Assembly (NCBI GenBank): GCA_013398055.1
Contig: VZRS01014304.1
Span: forward strand, 248,001 to 312,000
Direction: 5' to 3'
Origin: Ifrita kowaldi
Taxonomy: Eukaryota; Chordata; Aves; Passeriformes; Cinclosomatidae
Length of the DNA: 64,000 nt
Below the pieces are notes generated by a model that saw only the letters and a list, made by a program, of their open reading frames with translations, was not told the origin of the DNA and did not search any database. A program made the position numbers and the translations under genes. Positions 25,922-38,395 of this stretch are shown here, piece after piece; the stretch's first letter is position 1; every line of letters begins with the position of its first letter.

Positions 25922-26061
25922 CCGGGCTGCGCATTGAGCTAGCCTGCTGTGAAATACAAGGTCTTTCTCCTCTCCCTTTTGAAGTGCATTTTGTCCTTTT
26001 TTGGAATGCAGCTTCCTTGGGCTGAGCATAATTCAAATAATCTGCGATTGATAGCTGTTAT
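25922..26061. repeat. 140-bp duplicated block, copy 2
   Basis: Second copy of the block at 25591-25730, starting right at the end of the gap. That position is a warning sign for false duplication (two haplotypes or two contig ends placed in series). It reads CATTGAGCTAGCCTG where copy 1 reads CATTGGGCAGATCTG. Confidence 0.95.
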
Positions 26062-26640
26062 CAGTGCTTCTCTTCTCAGACACAGTTCAGGGGTGGTGTG
26101 AAGAAATGGCAACCACAAGTCAGGTCTGCCCCATCTAGAGTGGATATTTACCATTTTTACATGGAACCCATTCTTCAGAAATTCTGCCAAAACTTTTTTA
26201 GTGGATGAGTTACGTCAGGTGAGTTCACAGTTGTTTTCACTATGGAAAGTATGTCATGTTTTCTGACTTGGCTCAAACAATTCACTTCAGTTACCCAAGT
26301 CATGGGATCAAGAAGATGAGGGACTTCTCTAATCCTCTTGCAAATTTGCTGAGGTCAGTAGAGTTTTCCTACCTGAGCCCTTTGAGCTGACCTTACAGAA
26401 AATACGAGTGCCTTATCTTGATTATGATTTCTCTCAGTGTAGGTGACATGCCCTAGTTAACTGCAGTCAGAATAAAACAAGAACCTCCCTCCCATGTGTT
26501 CCGTACTCTCCTAAACTTCCTTCCTGTGCTTCTGCTCATATTGCCAGTGCTAACATAGCTCTTGCTAATTAGTGCAACCTTGTGGGTCTTCTTGCTTTCC
26601 CATTGGATGTGGATGGCAATCTAGGAGCAGGATCCTTCTG
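26062..26640. other. Intronic sequence without recognised genes
   Basis: Unique intronic sequence. Nothing identified. Confidence 0.6.
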
Positions 26641-26935
26641 TGTACCCAAATACAGAAGACACGGGACTGTAGCTATAGCTCATAGCGGAGTTTGGTTTGT
26701 TGTTTTACTGTAGCTTTAGTTCAGTCTGTTTTCCAAGGCGTGCAGATGGCCCAGTTCTGAATAGCGTACGGGCTTGCATTTCCTCTGTGTGTTTTTCTTT
26801 ATAAATTGTCTTTCTGTATATATTTGGGAATGTACCAATATCTATATATATTTCTCTTGTAAATAGTTTAAAAATCTTGCTTTTTAAGGCAATGACGAAC
26901 TATGGTATTAATAAAAGATACAAACATGTTGCCGC
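26640..26935 (+). other. mRNA 3'-end-like segment (possible retrocopy UTR or noncoding transcript end)
   Basis: The stretch becomes T- and AT-rich and contains two Pumilio-type motifs, TGTATATA at about 26815 and TGTAAATA at about 26858. A poly-A signal AATAAA at about 26910 follows, then ATACAAACATG. This combination is usual at 3' UTR ends. No ORF leads into it and no poly-A tract follows in the genome. It could be the end of an unannotated + strand transcript, an old retrocopied UTR, or chance AT-rich sequence. Confidence 0.25.
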
Positions 26936-27712
26936 CTTCTTATATTTAGCCCAAATACGGTGAGTGGAGAGTGATTTAGTAGGGCTGTGAGAATGTAATG
27001 AGCGCATTAGCAGGCTTATAAAGTCAGATTGTGAATCAAATCCTGACTCATGCACAAGAAGTTTTGACTTGCTGAGTTAGTCTGTTGGATTTCACACAGC
27101 CAACAAATTCATTAAGTATATGAATTATTGGCCTTTCAGCATGTCCCTTTTCCTTTTTTTAGTTAAAATGTTGTTTTCATTTTAAGTATGAACAGTTCAT
27201 ATTATAAAATTGTTTTGGTAACAATAGACTCCTCATTTGCATTTTCCTGCCCTTTCTTGGTAAAGCTGATGCTGAGGTTTCCAGGAGATTTGCATTGACA
27301 GAAGTCAATGTCCAGCCTCAAAGGGCCATGGGTGCCTCCTGCACAACGACTGCATCTCATCCTCCCTTCAAGCTGCTCTTTGCTCGTTGAGCAGGCACAG
27401 CATGGTCAGGATGGCAAAACAGGTTCCTGAGCCAGAGGAGAGTAACGGAGACAGCATTCCCACTATTTTATGGCATGAAACTTTTGCAAGCAAGCACACT
27501 TACTGTTTTTCTGAATGCCCTCACACCTGGAGCCCTGTGGTTTCACAGCTATCAATTTTTCATTTTGGAGGTTAAAATAAACCAAAACATTTAATGAGCA
27601 AATGTTTAATTGCTTTAATACAAGATTTCCCAACCTGCTACAATTTCATTTTAAAATCACGTGTTGTTATGAGAAAGCCATACTTTGACTGTTGTGCCGC
27701 ATTTTAATGGAG
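26936..27712. other. Intronic sequence without recognised genes
   Basis: AT-rich unique sequence with no identified gene or repeat. Confidence 0.6.
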
Positions 27713-27858
27713 TCCTGGGGCCTAATTCTGCCATATTTGCATTAAGCAATGCTTTGTTCCAGGAGCAGTTGCATGGCAATTACCAGGTGTACGTTACTGC
27801 ACACCATGAGTAAGCATGTGAGTTAATTACCTCATGGGAGATTCTCACTGAGGTAAAA
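27713..27858. repeat. Remnant of an ancient amniote palindromic repeat
   Basis: It begins GGGGCCTAATTCTGCC and later reads GAGTAAGCATGTGAGT, then CATGGGAG, ATTCTCACTGAGGTAAA. This resembles the old amniote repeat in which 'aagtaagcatgtgagtagtccc' faces its own inverse across a 'ttgacttcaatggg' centre. The centre is heavily eroded here. Assigned by motif memory only. Confidence 0.4.
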
Positions 27859-30694
27859 AGAAATATTGACCCTTCCAAAATCTAATACCTGAAGTTTAGT
27901 GAAATTAGATAAAGCTGTTTTCTATCTGAATACCAAGTGTACTGATTAAATATCAGGAACTCACTGTAAAAATGTGGTGGGAAAAGTTGGCCACAACTCT
28001 GGAAGAATTGTGATATGGGTTGGAGCCTGTGCCGTTCCCAGGAATGAGAATTTTTCCTTTGACTTGGTGAAGAGCAAGATAAAGATCAGTTTGCTGAGTT
28101 CTGAGGGACCAGTTAAACAACTCATGTTGGTCACATTCTCACGGTAGGCCTGTGGACTAAATGTGCAGCTACTTCAACAAGTAAGTGCCTCTAAATTAAC
28201 ACTGATAACTTAACTAACCTAATCCTTTGCTGTAAATAATATCTGTTGTGTGCTGTATTTTAGCATGTTGGGATCTGAAGAGATTTGTAACAGAAGAGCA
28301 GAGTATGCACTCTAATGAGGGAGAGCAACAGTCTGTAAGCACACCTTACTTTTGGGGATCTTAACTGGACTCTGATCAATAGAGACTTTATTAGCAAAAT
28401 TCTGCTTTCAAGCCTGTTTACATATAATGTACTAAGCACCTTTTATCAGATTTTCTTTCAGAGGGAGTGGCAAGAATCTCTGATGACAAAACTCGTGTCA
28501 GTGTGTTGTGTTTGCAGGTAGCTTGAAGGAGGACATATATGCTGTACAGTTTATTCTCATCGGGTGGATGAGAATCCGCTCATTGCTCATGGGGTTTTCC
28601 TAATTTTGTTTGGTTGTTCTTCATTGAGTGTTTTTTGTTTGAAAAATGTATTGCTGCCCTGTAGATTTCTCTATCGTTTGTCTCTATAAAGTTGTAGAAC
28701 TGGGTTCTCAGCTTCTGGCTCTGAAGAGGCATCTTCTCATCTGATGATTTTGAAGTTAGAAGCCAAGGGAGCAGATCTCTGTGTGTGCTCACCTACACTG
28801 GCTCTGACCAGCATGCTCCAGGTGCTCTGCATGTAGCCTTGGCATGGCAATTACACTGACCTCAGGTCAGGAGAGCCACAGAAAGCAAACCTGGGAGAGA
28901 GGAGAAGAATGGGGATTATCAGGTGAAGGTTTTGGCCTGGGAGGTAAGAGTTCTCTGTCATTAATAAAAATAACAAATTACATGTGGGTTGCTTCATTAA
29001 TATAATCCATTTGGTGCACTGAAAAGATTTAGAGCAACAGGATGACCCTGCGACATTTAAAAATTTATTTTCTAATAATTTAGGAGTTAGTTTCATGGGG
29101 TGTGGAGTCAGGATCTGCCTCCTTCCCTCACTGAGTCATTTCTGGTTTGCAGACTAAACCAAGTTGCCTGTCTTGCCTTCTCCACTTGAGTATTGCAGCC
29201 AGCCTGGTAGCACGTTCCATGGTGAGGAAAGGGTGCCTGGAAATGCTAGGGCAGGATGTGAGCCCAGGAAGGGCAGGGACAGCCATTAGGTCTCCAGCAT
29301 TAGAGTCGTCTTTGCTTCCCAAGTCACACATCCTGAGGGTTACACAGTGTATCGTTTTGTTCATTGTCTGAAAAATGTGTGTGACTAGGGAAGCTCATGA
29401 TCTGGGGTCTCTTTATTCATAAAAACCAGCTCAGTAATTCTGTTTAATTCTTGGCAAATCTGCAGTACTGTAGCCCATAAATGCCTATAGAGGCTATGCC
29501 CTTTTGGATAGCATTTTTTTGGGGTCTTACCTTGGTATTCAGAGAAATTCAGAGAAAAAGTGTACTCCTAGTTAACTACATAACATCTGCTTAGATGATT
29601 TACTGCCTGACTTGCAGATGTGATTGGATTCATACGCTGTGTTGGTATGTTTGCCTTGCAGTATATATTACCAAATTTGAATGTAAGGTTGCTGGAATAC
29701 AGCAGACACCAGGTCTACTGTACCTTCTGCACGGTGCAGCTGTCATGCAGAAGATTCATTCCTTGTGCCACAGAAATATCTCAAGTGGTTCTTGTTCCCC
29801 AATGAGGGAAACAGATTTCTTGTTTTTTTACTTTTTCCCTCTCAAAAGTATTGGGGACTCTGTGTTAGGCAGCACTGAAATGTTGAAAAGTAGAAGGTAA
29901 TGGAAGGACAAGGATACGTCCCCCTTCACAGCAGGAATCCCTCTCTGTTAAACAGAAAAAGAATTAATCTATAAATTCCCTTTTAACACTTGTATCTGTT
30001 GAAACAGGATTACTTGAACAACATAATAGAGGAAGTTATGTGAAGTTTTTAATGGTGTGCCATGTACCGCTTTCAATTGTTAATAGAGAACTCTTTCATC
30101 AATGTATTTTTCTGTTTTGATGAGTAAGTGTTTTCAGCTGGAGATGATGAGTGAAAACTATGAAAGTTCTTGCGGAACACGTTGCTCTGGCAGATGGATG
30201 GCCTGGGGCAGCTTGGGGCAGCTCATCAAGTAGGTGCCCGTTGCTCCTGCAGTGCCAGTGGGAGCTGCTTGGAGGAAAAACACTGCTTGACTTCTCATCC
30301 TAGTGACCACCTTGCTGCTTTGAAAAATATGACTGTAAAAGAGCTTGGTTTATGCTGCTTCGAGTACCATCTTGATCATACAAGCCTTACTTACTTCATC
30401 ATGTTTGTCCCCTTAGACCAAGACCAGAGGCCACTGCAGAGCGACTCTGAGAAGTAACTCTTACCAAGGTGGGCCTGAGGTGACTCCTCTGGCACAGGTC
30501 TTAGCTCCTCACAGTTTAGGCCTTACAGTGAGATTCCTGAAGGGTGTGAAGGTTTTTTAGGACTGGAGGAGTAGATTAACAGAAAAGTGTTTAATAAGGA
30601 GATTTATAAACTTTCTGTGTCAGATGTGTAGGTAGGTATTTAAGAACCGAAGTAGATCCACGTGGGATGTGTTATACAGTTAGAGCCATGTATC
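27859..30694. other. Intronic sequence without recognised genes
   Basis: Unique AT-leaning intron. No gene or transposon recognised. Confidence 0.6.
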
Positions 30695-30745
30695 AATTTC
30701 CCAGCTGTGGGACCTGGGGCAATGTAACTGTCTCCTTTGGTCACC
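30695..30745 (+). repeat. MIR-like SINE fragment
   Basis: CCAGCTGTGGGACCTGGGGC, followed by AATGTAACTGTCTCC, matches the MIR core line in which 'agctgtgtgaccttgggcaagttacttaacctctc' is typical. Short and diverged, as expected for an old amniote SINE. Confidence 0.4.
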
Positions 30746-32743
30746 ACTCATTTTCTTCAATTCAAAATATTAGCCCTCTGTTTTTTTTTCTTTTTGTGCT
30801 GCTTTTATAAACCTTTGGGCAGGAGCAATACATTCTTGGCATTGTTGGGTGTTCTGGGGGAACGCAATTCCATGCATTCTTAGCTTTGGGAAGTGATCAG
30901 GCAGAAAGGTGTGAGCTAATGTCTGGTGATTTATCATTGTTCCACCAGAAAAGGGACACAAGACTTTAAACAATTGCTGGCTGTATAAGCTCAGAAAGTT
31001 ATTTTATATGTGGTTGTTTAAGCCCAAAATAGGAATAGTGACAGCCTTGCATACTGGAAAGGTGCGCTCCTGTTTAAATCCATAGGCATTATTTACTTGC
31101 ATGTCAATTTTGGTAATGCAGTAAGGGGGAAAAGTTTATAAAGGAGAGATTTACTTTCAGGAAAAATATTAAGACTGTGAAAGCTTAATATGTCAAAATC
31201 TTGGGCACTTTTTTCAGTCCGGGAGGTCTTTGTGTTCGTAACAATGGTCTTCTCCAACCTAGGATTCAAGTTTATTGATGGGCTGTCTTGGTGAATGAAG
31301 AACTTCCTTTCTGTGCTGCTGAGAGAAAGAAAAGAGCATACTTGACTGAGATTCCCCTTCTATTAAATCCAAAATCAGTTGCTTGACAACTGATCGTATG
31401 TTCTCGAGTTTTTCACAGCAGAAACCTTGCATTTAAACCTTGTTTTTATTCTACAGCATACATCGTGTGGTAAAAATTCTCTAAATACAGTAATTGTAAA
31501 AGGAATCCATCAAGTGCTCTCTCAATTTCAATCTTTTTCAGAAAGCAATGGCAAATCAGATAGCTAGTAAATTGTTTAAATTTATTTATGAATTCTGTAA
31601 AAATTATCTACAAAGTCATCACACTTCTAGGTTTTCTTGGACCTGTCTCCTTTCTCTTCCCAGCAGTTTTGTCCAGGCAGAAAGACAGGACTTTGCCTAT
31701 ATAAAGGCACATTATGTCGGGCCATTAGTGTGTGAAAATTTTGCCTAAGGAGGTGTTTGATAATTAGACTAATTAAAAGTAAGCACTAGGACAGATGTGC
31801 TAAAGATATTTATGGAAGTTTATTCTTTGTGTAAACAGAAGAGGAGCGACTTAAAAGGCTGAAAGCTTTATTTTATGTCTTTCAGGCTTGAACCAGAGCA
31901 CTAAGTAGCACAACTGCTGCTTTGGCTTTAAAGATAACACTGCTGTGAAGATTTGTCTGTTTTTAGGTACACAGTTTTCTGGGTGACAGTCTTTTGAAGT
32001 CTGTGATGGACTACTTTGTACAAACACATGCGTGAACTGTTTCCAGCCTTGGGTCATGACAAGCCTCTTTAAAAGAAATCAAGTAGAATATTTTTTTCTG
32101 GTTCACAAAAGTGATATTGAATAACATAGTGAAAACCTTTGCTGCTTAGTGAATCGGGAGAGAAACAGCAGTCTGGCCCTGAAGGGAGGAGAGTTGGACG
32201 TACAGAGCCTCGAGAAGGTGAAATCCCAGGGCCTTTGGATTTATATTCTGAAAGAAATAAAGTGCATTTTCTTTTAGACACAAGTCAGTCTAATTCTGAC
32301 TTCCTTCAATTGGGAACCATGGGCAGAGTCAGGAACTGGCTCGGAAGCAAAGCAGGCCCCCAAGGTGAAGGGATGAGAACTGGAGGATTGGGAGGGAAAG
32401 GAGAAGGCTGGCTGTTGAGGGAAGCTGCTGGTGTTGGACACTCTTACTTCAGCTGAAAAGTTTTCCTTTCCTGACTGCCCCAGAGTTCCCTCCCAGCCTT
32501 CCTGGGTGAGAAATACCTGGTGTCCTGGATCTGGCAGAATGTCTGTCTCTAAAGGCATAAAGATTCCTGTTTACAGCTTTACTAAGAGAGGGAATATGTG
32601 AAAGGGGAGAGTGGGAGGGGAAGAATATGTGCTGTGTCTTGGGGAACTTCTTGTGTTTCCCAGCATGTGAAGGACACAGGAATTAAACTCACTGCTTGAA
32701 AGATATGATTCTCCTTCATTGTCAGTGTTTGTCCTCAATCCAT

Positions 32744-32775
<32 letters not shown>

Positions 32776-35700
32776 ACCTATGTGTGTGTATGTTTATGCA
32801 ATATACAGTCATATATTGGGATTTTTGGGCTCTGTAAAGAGTGTAGAGTGAGAAATTGCTTGTATTGTCACGTAACTACTAAGCAGCATTTGAAATAGAT
32901 GAAAAATAGTGAACGCAGTTCCACTGAGTTAAAATAACCTCCACACTGAAAACCCCCCAGCAAACAAAAAATCCAATTCCAATGCATGAAAAATTATGAT
33001 ATGCAGTGTCTGCCGATGGAAGTGGTTCACCTTCAAGTCTGAAAGTGGAAATTCCTTAAAATGAAGGAGTTGGGGAAAACAAAAAAATCCCAAGTCCAGA
33101 AGCATTCAATTTGAGAAGTTTGAGCTTTCATGCTCTAAGAAAGGGAAAGCATTTGTCTTTTTTCAGTCTACATAAATGTGTCTGTTTACAGTCAGACTGG
33201 TGTAAACCTCATCAGAACCACTGGGATTATTTCATGTTGGCATCTGTGAGAACAGTATTTGTCCTGTGATCTTAATGTTTTAGCTCCTCGCCAGAGCTCA
33301 AATCCACAGGTGAAACATGCTGATATTTTCCTGTGAAAGTGAGAATTCACAAGGGGAAAATTGAATGTGTGGAACGGTATCATTAAAGTTGAAAGCTAGG
33401 GGAAATTGTGCAAAGTCCCAAAACGCAGGCACTTAGGCTCGGATCTGCTTCCATTACAGCGAATGCCAAAACTCCTATTGTTTTCATTAGGAACTGGATT
33501 AAGACTTCTATTGATATCATGCCAGTTTGAATTCCTTCTCTTATTTTTGATCTTGACAATCACTTTTTCCATTGCAGTTCCATTAAAGACTTACAACACA
33601 GTATAATAAAACTTGGTGAAAAAGAAAATGCACCTAAATCATTATGCAAATGGATACAAATTAAAATACATTCACATAATTGCAATTCTCTCTTTACAGC
33701 AAACAATAGACCTAAACTTTATTCTTTTTGCGTGCTAATCAATTTTTAGTTCATTGTCTTTTTTTTTTCAGGGGTTTCTAGAGTATCAAAGTAATTGAAA
33801 ATAATTGGTCTTTCAGTTGTTTTACAGTTAGTACTTGAATAATTAAAAATTAAACAGATTATGCGTGTTGTATTTTAATAGAACAATTAATTCAGTGGCC
33901 TTTATTCTGTGGCCTCTGTGGAGCATGCCTGGCAGCGCTCAGCCCCAAACCAATGGAGACCAGTCCAGAACACAGAACTGGCCTCTGGATTTTGGCAGCA
34001 ACTGAAATTGCTATTGTGGAGTCTCCACAAGGAAACAAAAATAAAAGGACTGAAGTAACCTTTTTTAACCCAGGAGAAGCTGCAGCAGCAGAAATTTGGG
34101 AGCGGGGGCAGCGAGAGGCTCCAGGTGTCGGAAGGTGCTGGATCAGCTGCATCTCTTCTTCATTCACTTTGGCATTTTTTCTAAGACTGCATAGAGTTAT
34201 CTGTTTGGGGATCATATGTAGATCTAAATAAATAGTCCTTAGGCAGTCAGTGTCAACATAGTAAAAATTCTGTGACAAGTGACCTCAGTATGGCCATCTT
34301 CCAAATTATGTATTTACATAACTCTGAAAACTTGTAAACTTGGTTTTAAGGTACATTGACTCAGAATTTGCATGTAGAAATAAATGGAGATACTGTAGGC
34401 TGTCAGTGTGCAACTTTGCTGTTATTCAGACTGATCATGGTTTATTTTTGTTTATATGATTTTGACGTGAATTTAAAGATGGGATAGCAAAGATATGGTT
34501 TGAAGAAAATTGATACGTTGCATCCAAAATGTTTGTGGTAAAGAAGCAAAGTGTTTTCTGCCACTTTGGTTTTGGGTCTCCACAACATGAATACATTTGC
34601 CTCCAGCCTTTGCATAGGACAGCTGTAGGGGCATTGCTGTACTGTTTTACCGCTTCATACAGCAAATACTACAGCCAATTAAAGACAGCTTGAAAAATGC
34701 TTTTATTTTTCAGATTTGAAAAAGCTTTTTTGAATAAACCAGCCTCCTGTCTACAACATGCAATACAATTTTTCATATTACACCAAGTGATAGGACCTGA
34801 GACAAAGAAGGGAAGTTTGGCAAAGCTGCATCTGTTTTGGGATATTTCTATTACTTATGTGCATGAGCAGGGTGTTCAGGTAGTGCACTCAGATACTGAG
34901 GAAATAGCAGTGTTATAACAGGCATTGTTCCCTCTTCAAGACGTTTCTCCCTCTTCTGTACACAAGGACACACAAGCATTAGATGCATTTTTAAGTCAGT
35001 CCCAGCAGCCTGTTGCTCCCTGTAAAGCTCCAGCCAAGGCCTTTGCTGGTTAAATGAAGCAAACGCTTATGGCCTCCAAAAATTTTCACTGTCCTTGTGA
35101 CAGGGCAGGTTTTTAATAGGGATAATGGGGGGCTATGGAATCTGTTGCATTTGCTCAGTGGTGGCTCTGTGGTGGCTCTTAGGGAGCATGAACATGTTCC
35201 TGTGTTTTCCCTGTGTGGCTGGATCAGGAAAAGAAGCATATGTTGGATAAACTGAGTTAATGGAAACGTTAGAGACATGTTATCCCTAGGTTTTTCCCCT
35301 TCTTTTCATACATTTCATTCTACATACATTTCAAAAGGAACGAGCATTGCCAAAAGGAATGAGCGGCATGCAGGGACGATGAAACCTGCATTTGGCAGCC
35401 TGCAGTCTGCCAAGGGCTGGGAACCAGGGGGTGCAGCCTTCACGGGGCGCCAGACCGAGTAGACTAGACCACATGCAAATCTTGATTTGAACAGTAAAGG
35501 CAATTTTGGGATGGTCTTGCTGGGATGGGTGTTCCAGATTATTCTCATGTGCCCAGGGCACATGTATTACTGTTTGAGCATTTGGTTGAGACTCAGAGAG
35601 CTGTTAGCTTTGCTGTTGGAACCAGGGATGCCAAGTTCTCTCTTGAGTAATAGCCCTGTAAGTCTCAGCAAAATCAATGCAGTTATGTCAGGTTGGCATC

Positions 35701-36025
35701 TTCGGGGTGAGGACGGTGGGCAGACTTCAAATACACAGATAAAAAGGGACTAGTTTCTTTTGTCTTGCTACAAAACAACCAGCTCTTCTCCAAATAGATT
35801 TGAGTGGGTTTTGGTGGCCTGAGTCTTTCATCCGTTGTGCATGAAGCATGATGTGAAGCTGCTCTGCCTGTGCTTTGCAACAGCTCTGTACGCATGCTCA
35901 CAGCTGGGTGGGCTTGCCTGGAAATGTGCACTGAACCTATGTGGTTTTATTCTTCAGGAGTCTTCTAACACCCCACCCAAAAGTTGCTAATAAAATTGTC
36001 CTTTCTATGCAGGTCTAATATCATA
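30746..36025. other. Intronic sequence without recognised genes
   Basis: AT-rich intron with microsatellites at 32749-32792 and a POU octamer ATGCAAAT at 33644-33651. The stretch 33600-33890 is notably AT-rich. No gene recognised. Confidence 0.6.
32749..32792. repeat. (TA)n / T12 / (TG)n compound simple repeat
   Basis: About eight TA units are followed by 12 T (32764-32775), a short spacer and a TG run. Direct reading. Confidence 0.9.
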
Positions 36026-36050
36026 TGAGAGATCTTACCAAGATCTCTCA
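36026..36050. repeat. 11-bp hairpin with 3-nt loop
   Basis: TGAGAGATCTT (36026-36036) and AAGATCTCTCA (36040-36050) are perfect reverse complements separated by ACC. A compact near-palindrome. No terminator or RNA gene context is evident. Confidence 0.85.
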
Positions 36051-37246
36051 GCTCTGCTTTTGAGTAAATTTACATTAGTTCATGGCATGTGGTGACAAGT
36101 CTGAAGTGTTGCAAAGCACTGGGGTGACTTCTGCACCCACGGCAGGAGGGGCAGCTCCTGATAGATACCCCTTTTACAAATACATAAAAACCTGTGTCAG
36201 TTCTGACTGCAGTAGGTTTATGGGCTGTGCAAAGGGATTTCACTAGGTGTGATCCCTCATGGTGCAGCTGCAAGGACATCAGCAGAGCCATTGCTGACGG
36301 CTTCCTGCTTTTTCCTTTCAAAGGAGAGACATGTACTTTCTGTGGCTAGAGCATTTGGTTGAGCAGTGTTACCTGCCTAAAATAATCCCTTGATCCCTAT
36401 ACTCTCTGAGAGGCCTCTCAGGTGGGTGAACACAAGCTTAGTAGAACACAAGAGCTCAAATAGTAATCAGGTGGTTGTTTGGATAGTAATACTTTTTTAT
36501 AATTTTCTTCACAAAAGGCTTAGTGAAGGTGTGGATTACTTGCTAACAGCTGAAGTCAAGTAGTGATAGGCAAATCCTTTCTCTCTATTTACACAAAATA
36601 ACGCCAGAAAGCAAGAAATGTTTTTGAAATAGTCTCTGTAAGCACAGTAAAAACAAATGTCTCCACCCTTCACAAATAAAGGCTTTACTGGAGAGGCCAT
36701 TTGCTGTGTATAGAGCAGAGAAAAGGAAATAAAGCTGGTAAAAATACCCTGTTCATGATGGAAGTAAGAATCCTGGCCATTCTTCTGTCCATGTTTGCAA
36801 ACACATCTCTGGCGACTCCATGAGCTCTGCAGAGCTAAGCACGGAGGAGGGAGAGAAAAGCTTTGGGGGAACACTCTGAACATTAACCACCTCCCAAACC
36901 AGTGCATTTTTGAAACAGGTTCGAGAAGAGGGTAATGCCATTTGGCTCTTCTAAGAGCTCCTTAGCATGGATGGCTGTTGGGAGACTCAGTTTCTGAAGG
37001 CTGATGCTTGGCTATAGCTCACTCCTGCCCTGAAGATGCCTGTTCCTGTGCTAGTTAGTCACTCGTCTTGTATTTTGTACATGTTCGCTACTGCTTCCCA
37101 AGCAACCAGGGGTGAACCACAAACAGGTTGCAACAAGACCCTTTAAAATGCTGAAAGGTTAGAATGCAGCAAGTGGGATTTTCAGCATGTTAAAAAAAAA
37201 AAATCTTGTAAACCTTTCATCTCCAAATTTTTAATGGACGTTTTGC

Positions 37247-37262
37247 GTGTGTGTGTGTGTGT
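37247..37262. repeat. (GT)8 microsatellite
   Basis: Eight GT units in a row. Direct reading. Confidence 0.95.
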
Positions 37263-38356
37263 CTTTCTAGGAATGAAAATTTATTTGAGGAGATCTAGAA
37301 GTATAAATTAACTGTAAATTGAATTGTGAAAGAACTCCCAATTCAAGAGGGAGAATGAGACTCTTCTCCAGCATTTCTGGAGTTGTGCAGTAGGGTACAA
37401 GACTTGTAATGATTTTTCCACTTGTTTATTTTAATTTTTTTCAATATGGCTACTCTTCTGTCTGCCTTTTACTCTTCAAAGTGGGGCTTGGCATGAATTG
37501 GGAGGTATCTCAGATCTCAGCAAATACAGTATCTGAGCTCTACATCAGCTGCAGTTGCAGGTCTCCCCCACAACAAACAAAAGTCCCAGAAAGGAGTATT
37601 TTTCTCTCAATGTCCATGCAGAGTAGAGGATTACTTAGTTGTCTTTCTTGCACTGAGAAGGATCTTCTGTGGAGGTTTCAGTTGCAGAACATGTGGCTGT
37701 TTGAAGTCTCTCAAACGTCTATTTCTGAAACAGTGATCGCCAAACGAGCACAGAAAGACCCTTTGGTGCTCTTTGGAAGCTGCATAGCGTTTTCAATTTA
37801 ACATGTGCTGTTCAGGTGGTGTTTTGGTGCTCAGACTGGTTGCCCAAAAAGCACAGCCATTGCTTTTGCGAACCTTTCCCAGTGGGGACTCCAGGAGGTG
37901 TTAGCGGAGGTGGTGCTCAGGTGCCCTGTGGGTGGGCAGCATTTGGCATGGCACAGGGCAGGGGATGGATGGGCAGTGGTGTGGGAGCTGCTGCTGCCGT
38001 GGCCCCATGCCCTGCCTGGGGACACCTGTACATGGGACGTGTTAGCCAAGTTTAGTGCTGGAGTGTAGAGGAGCTGAGCAGCCCAGGCAGGGACTGAGTG
38101 GCAATGGAGGAATGCAGTGAAACTCCCAATAGTAATTAACTGCATACTCCGGACTAGATGAAAACTCCACAAGTGTTTTCTCTTTTTAAATCCTTTTCTA
38201 CATGCTGTAATAAATGGTAGAATTATGATGATCAGCCAAATAAGCTGGGGTGGCAAATGAAATGACCTTTGTACAGGAAAGGGTGTTACATTGCTGTTCC
38301 CATCTTCAGCTGAAGTATGTCCAGTGCGTCTTTCTATTGTTTAAATTGCTTAATTG

Positions 38357-38395
38357 CTATGAAGGTATTCTATGAATGTATTCTATGAAGGTATT
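38357..38395. repeat. 13-bp tandem triplication
   Basis: Three units of CTATGAAGGTATT (38357-38369, 38370-38382, 38383-38395). The middle one has T for G in GGTATT. Confidence 0.9.

Noticed and set aside
25465..26036. Open frames of 160-186 codons spanning the N gap
   Set aside because: The frames are open only because Ns are untranslatable; the flanks are the duplicated 140-bp block.
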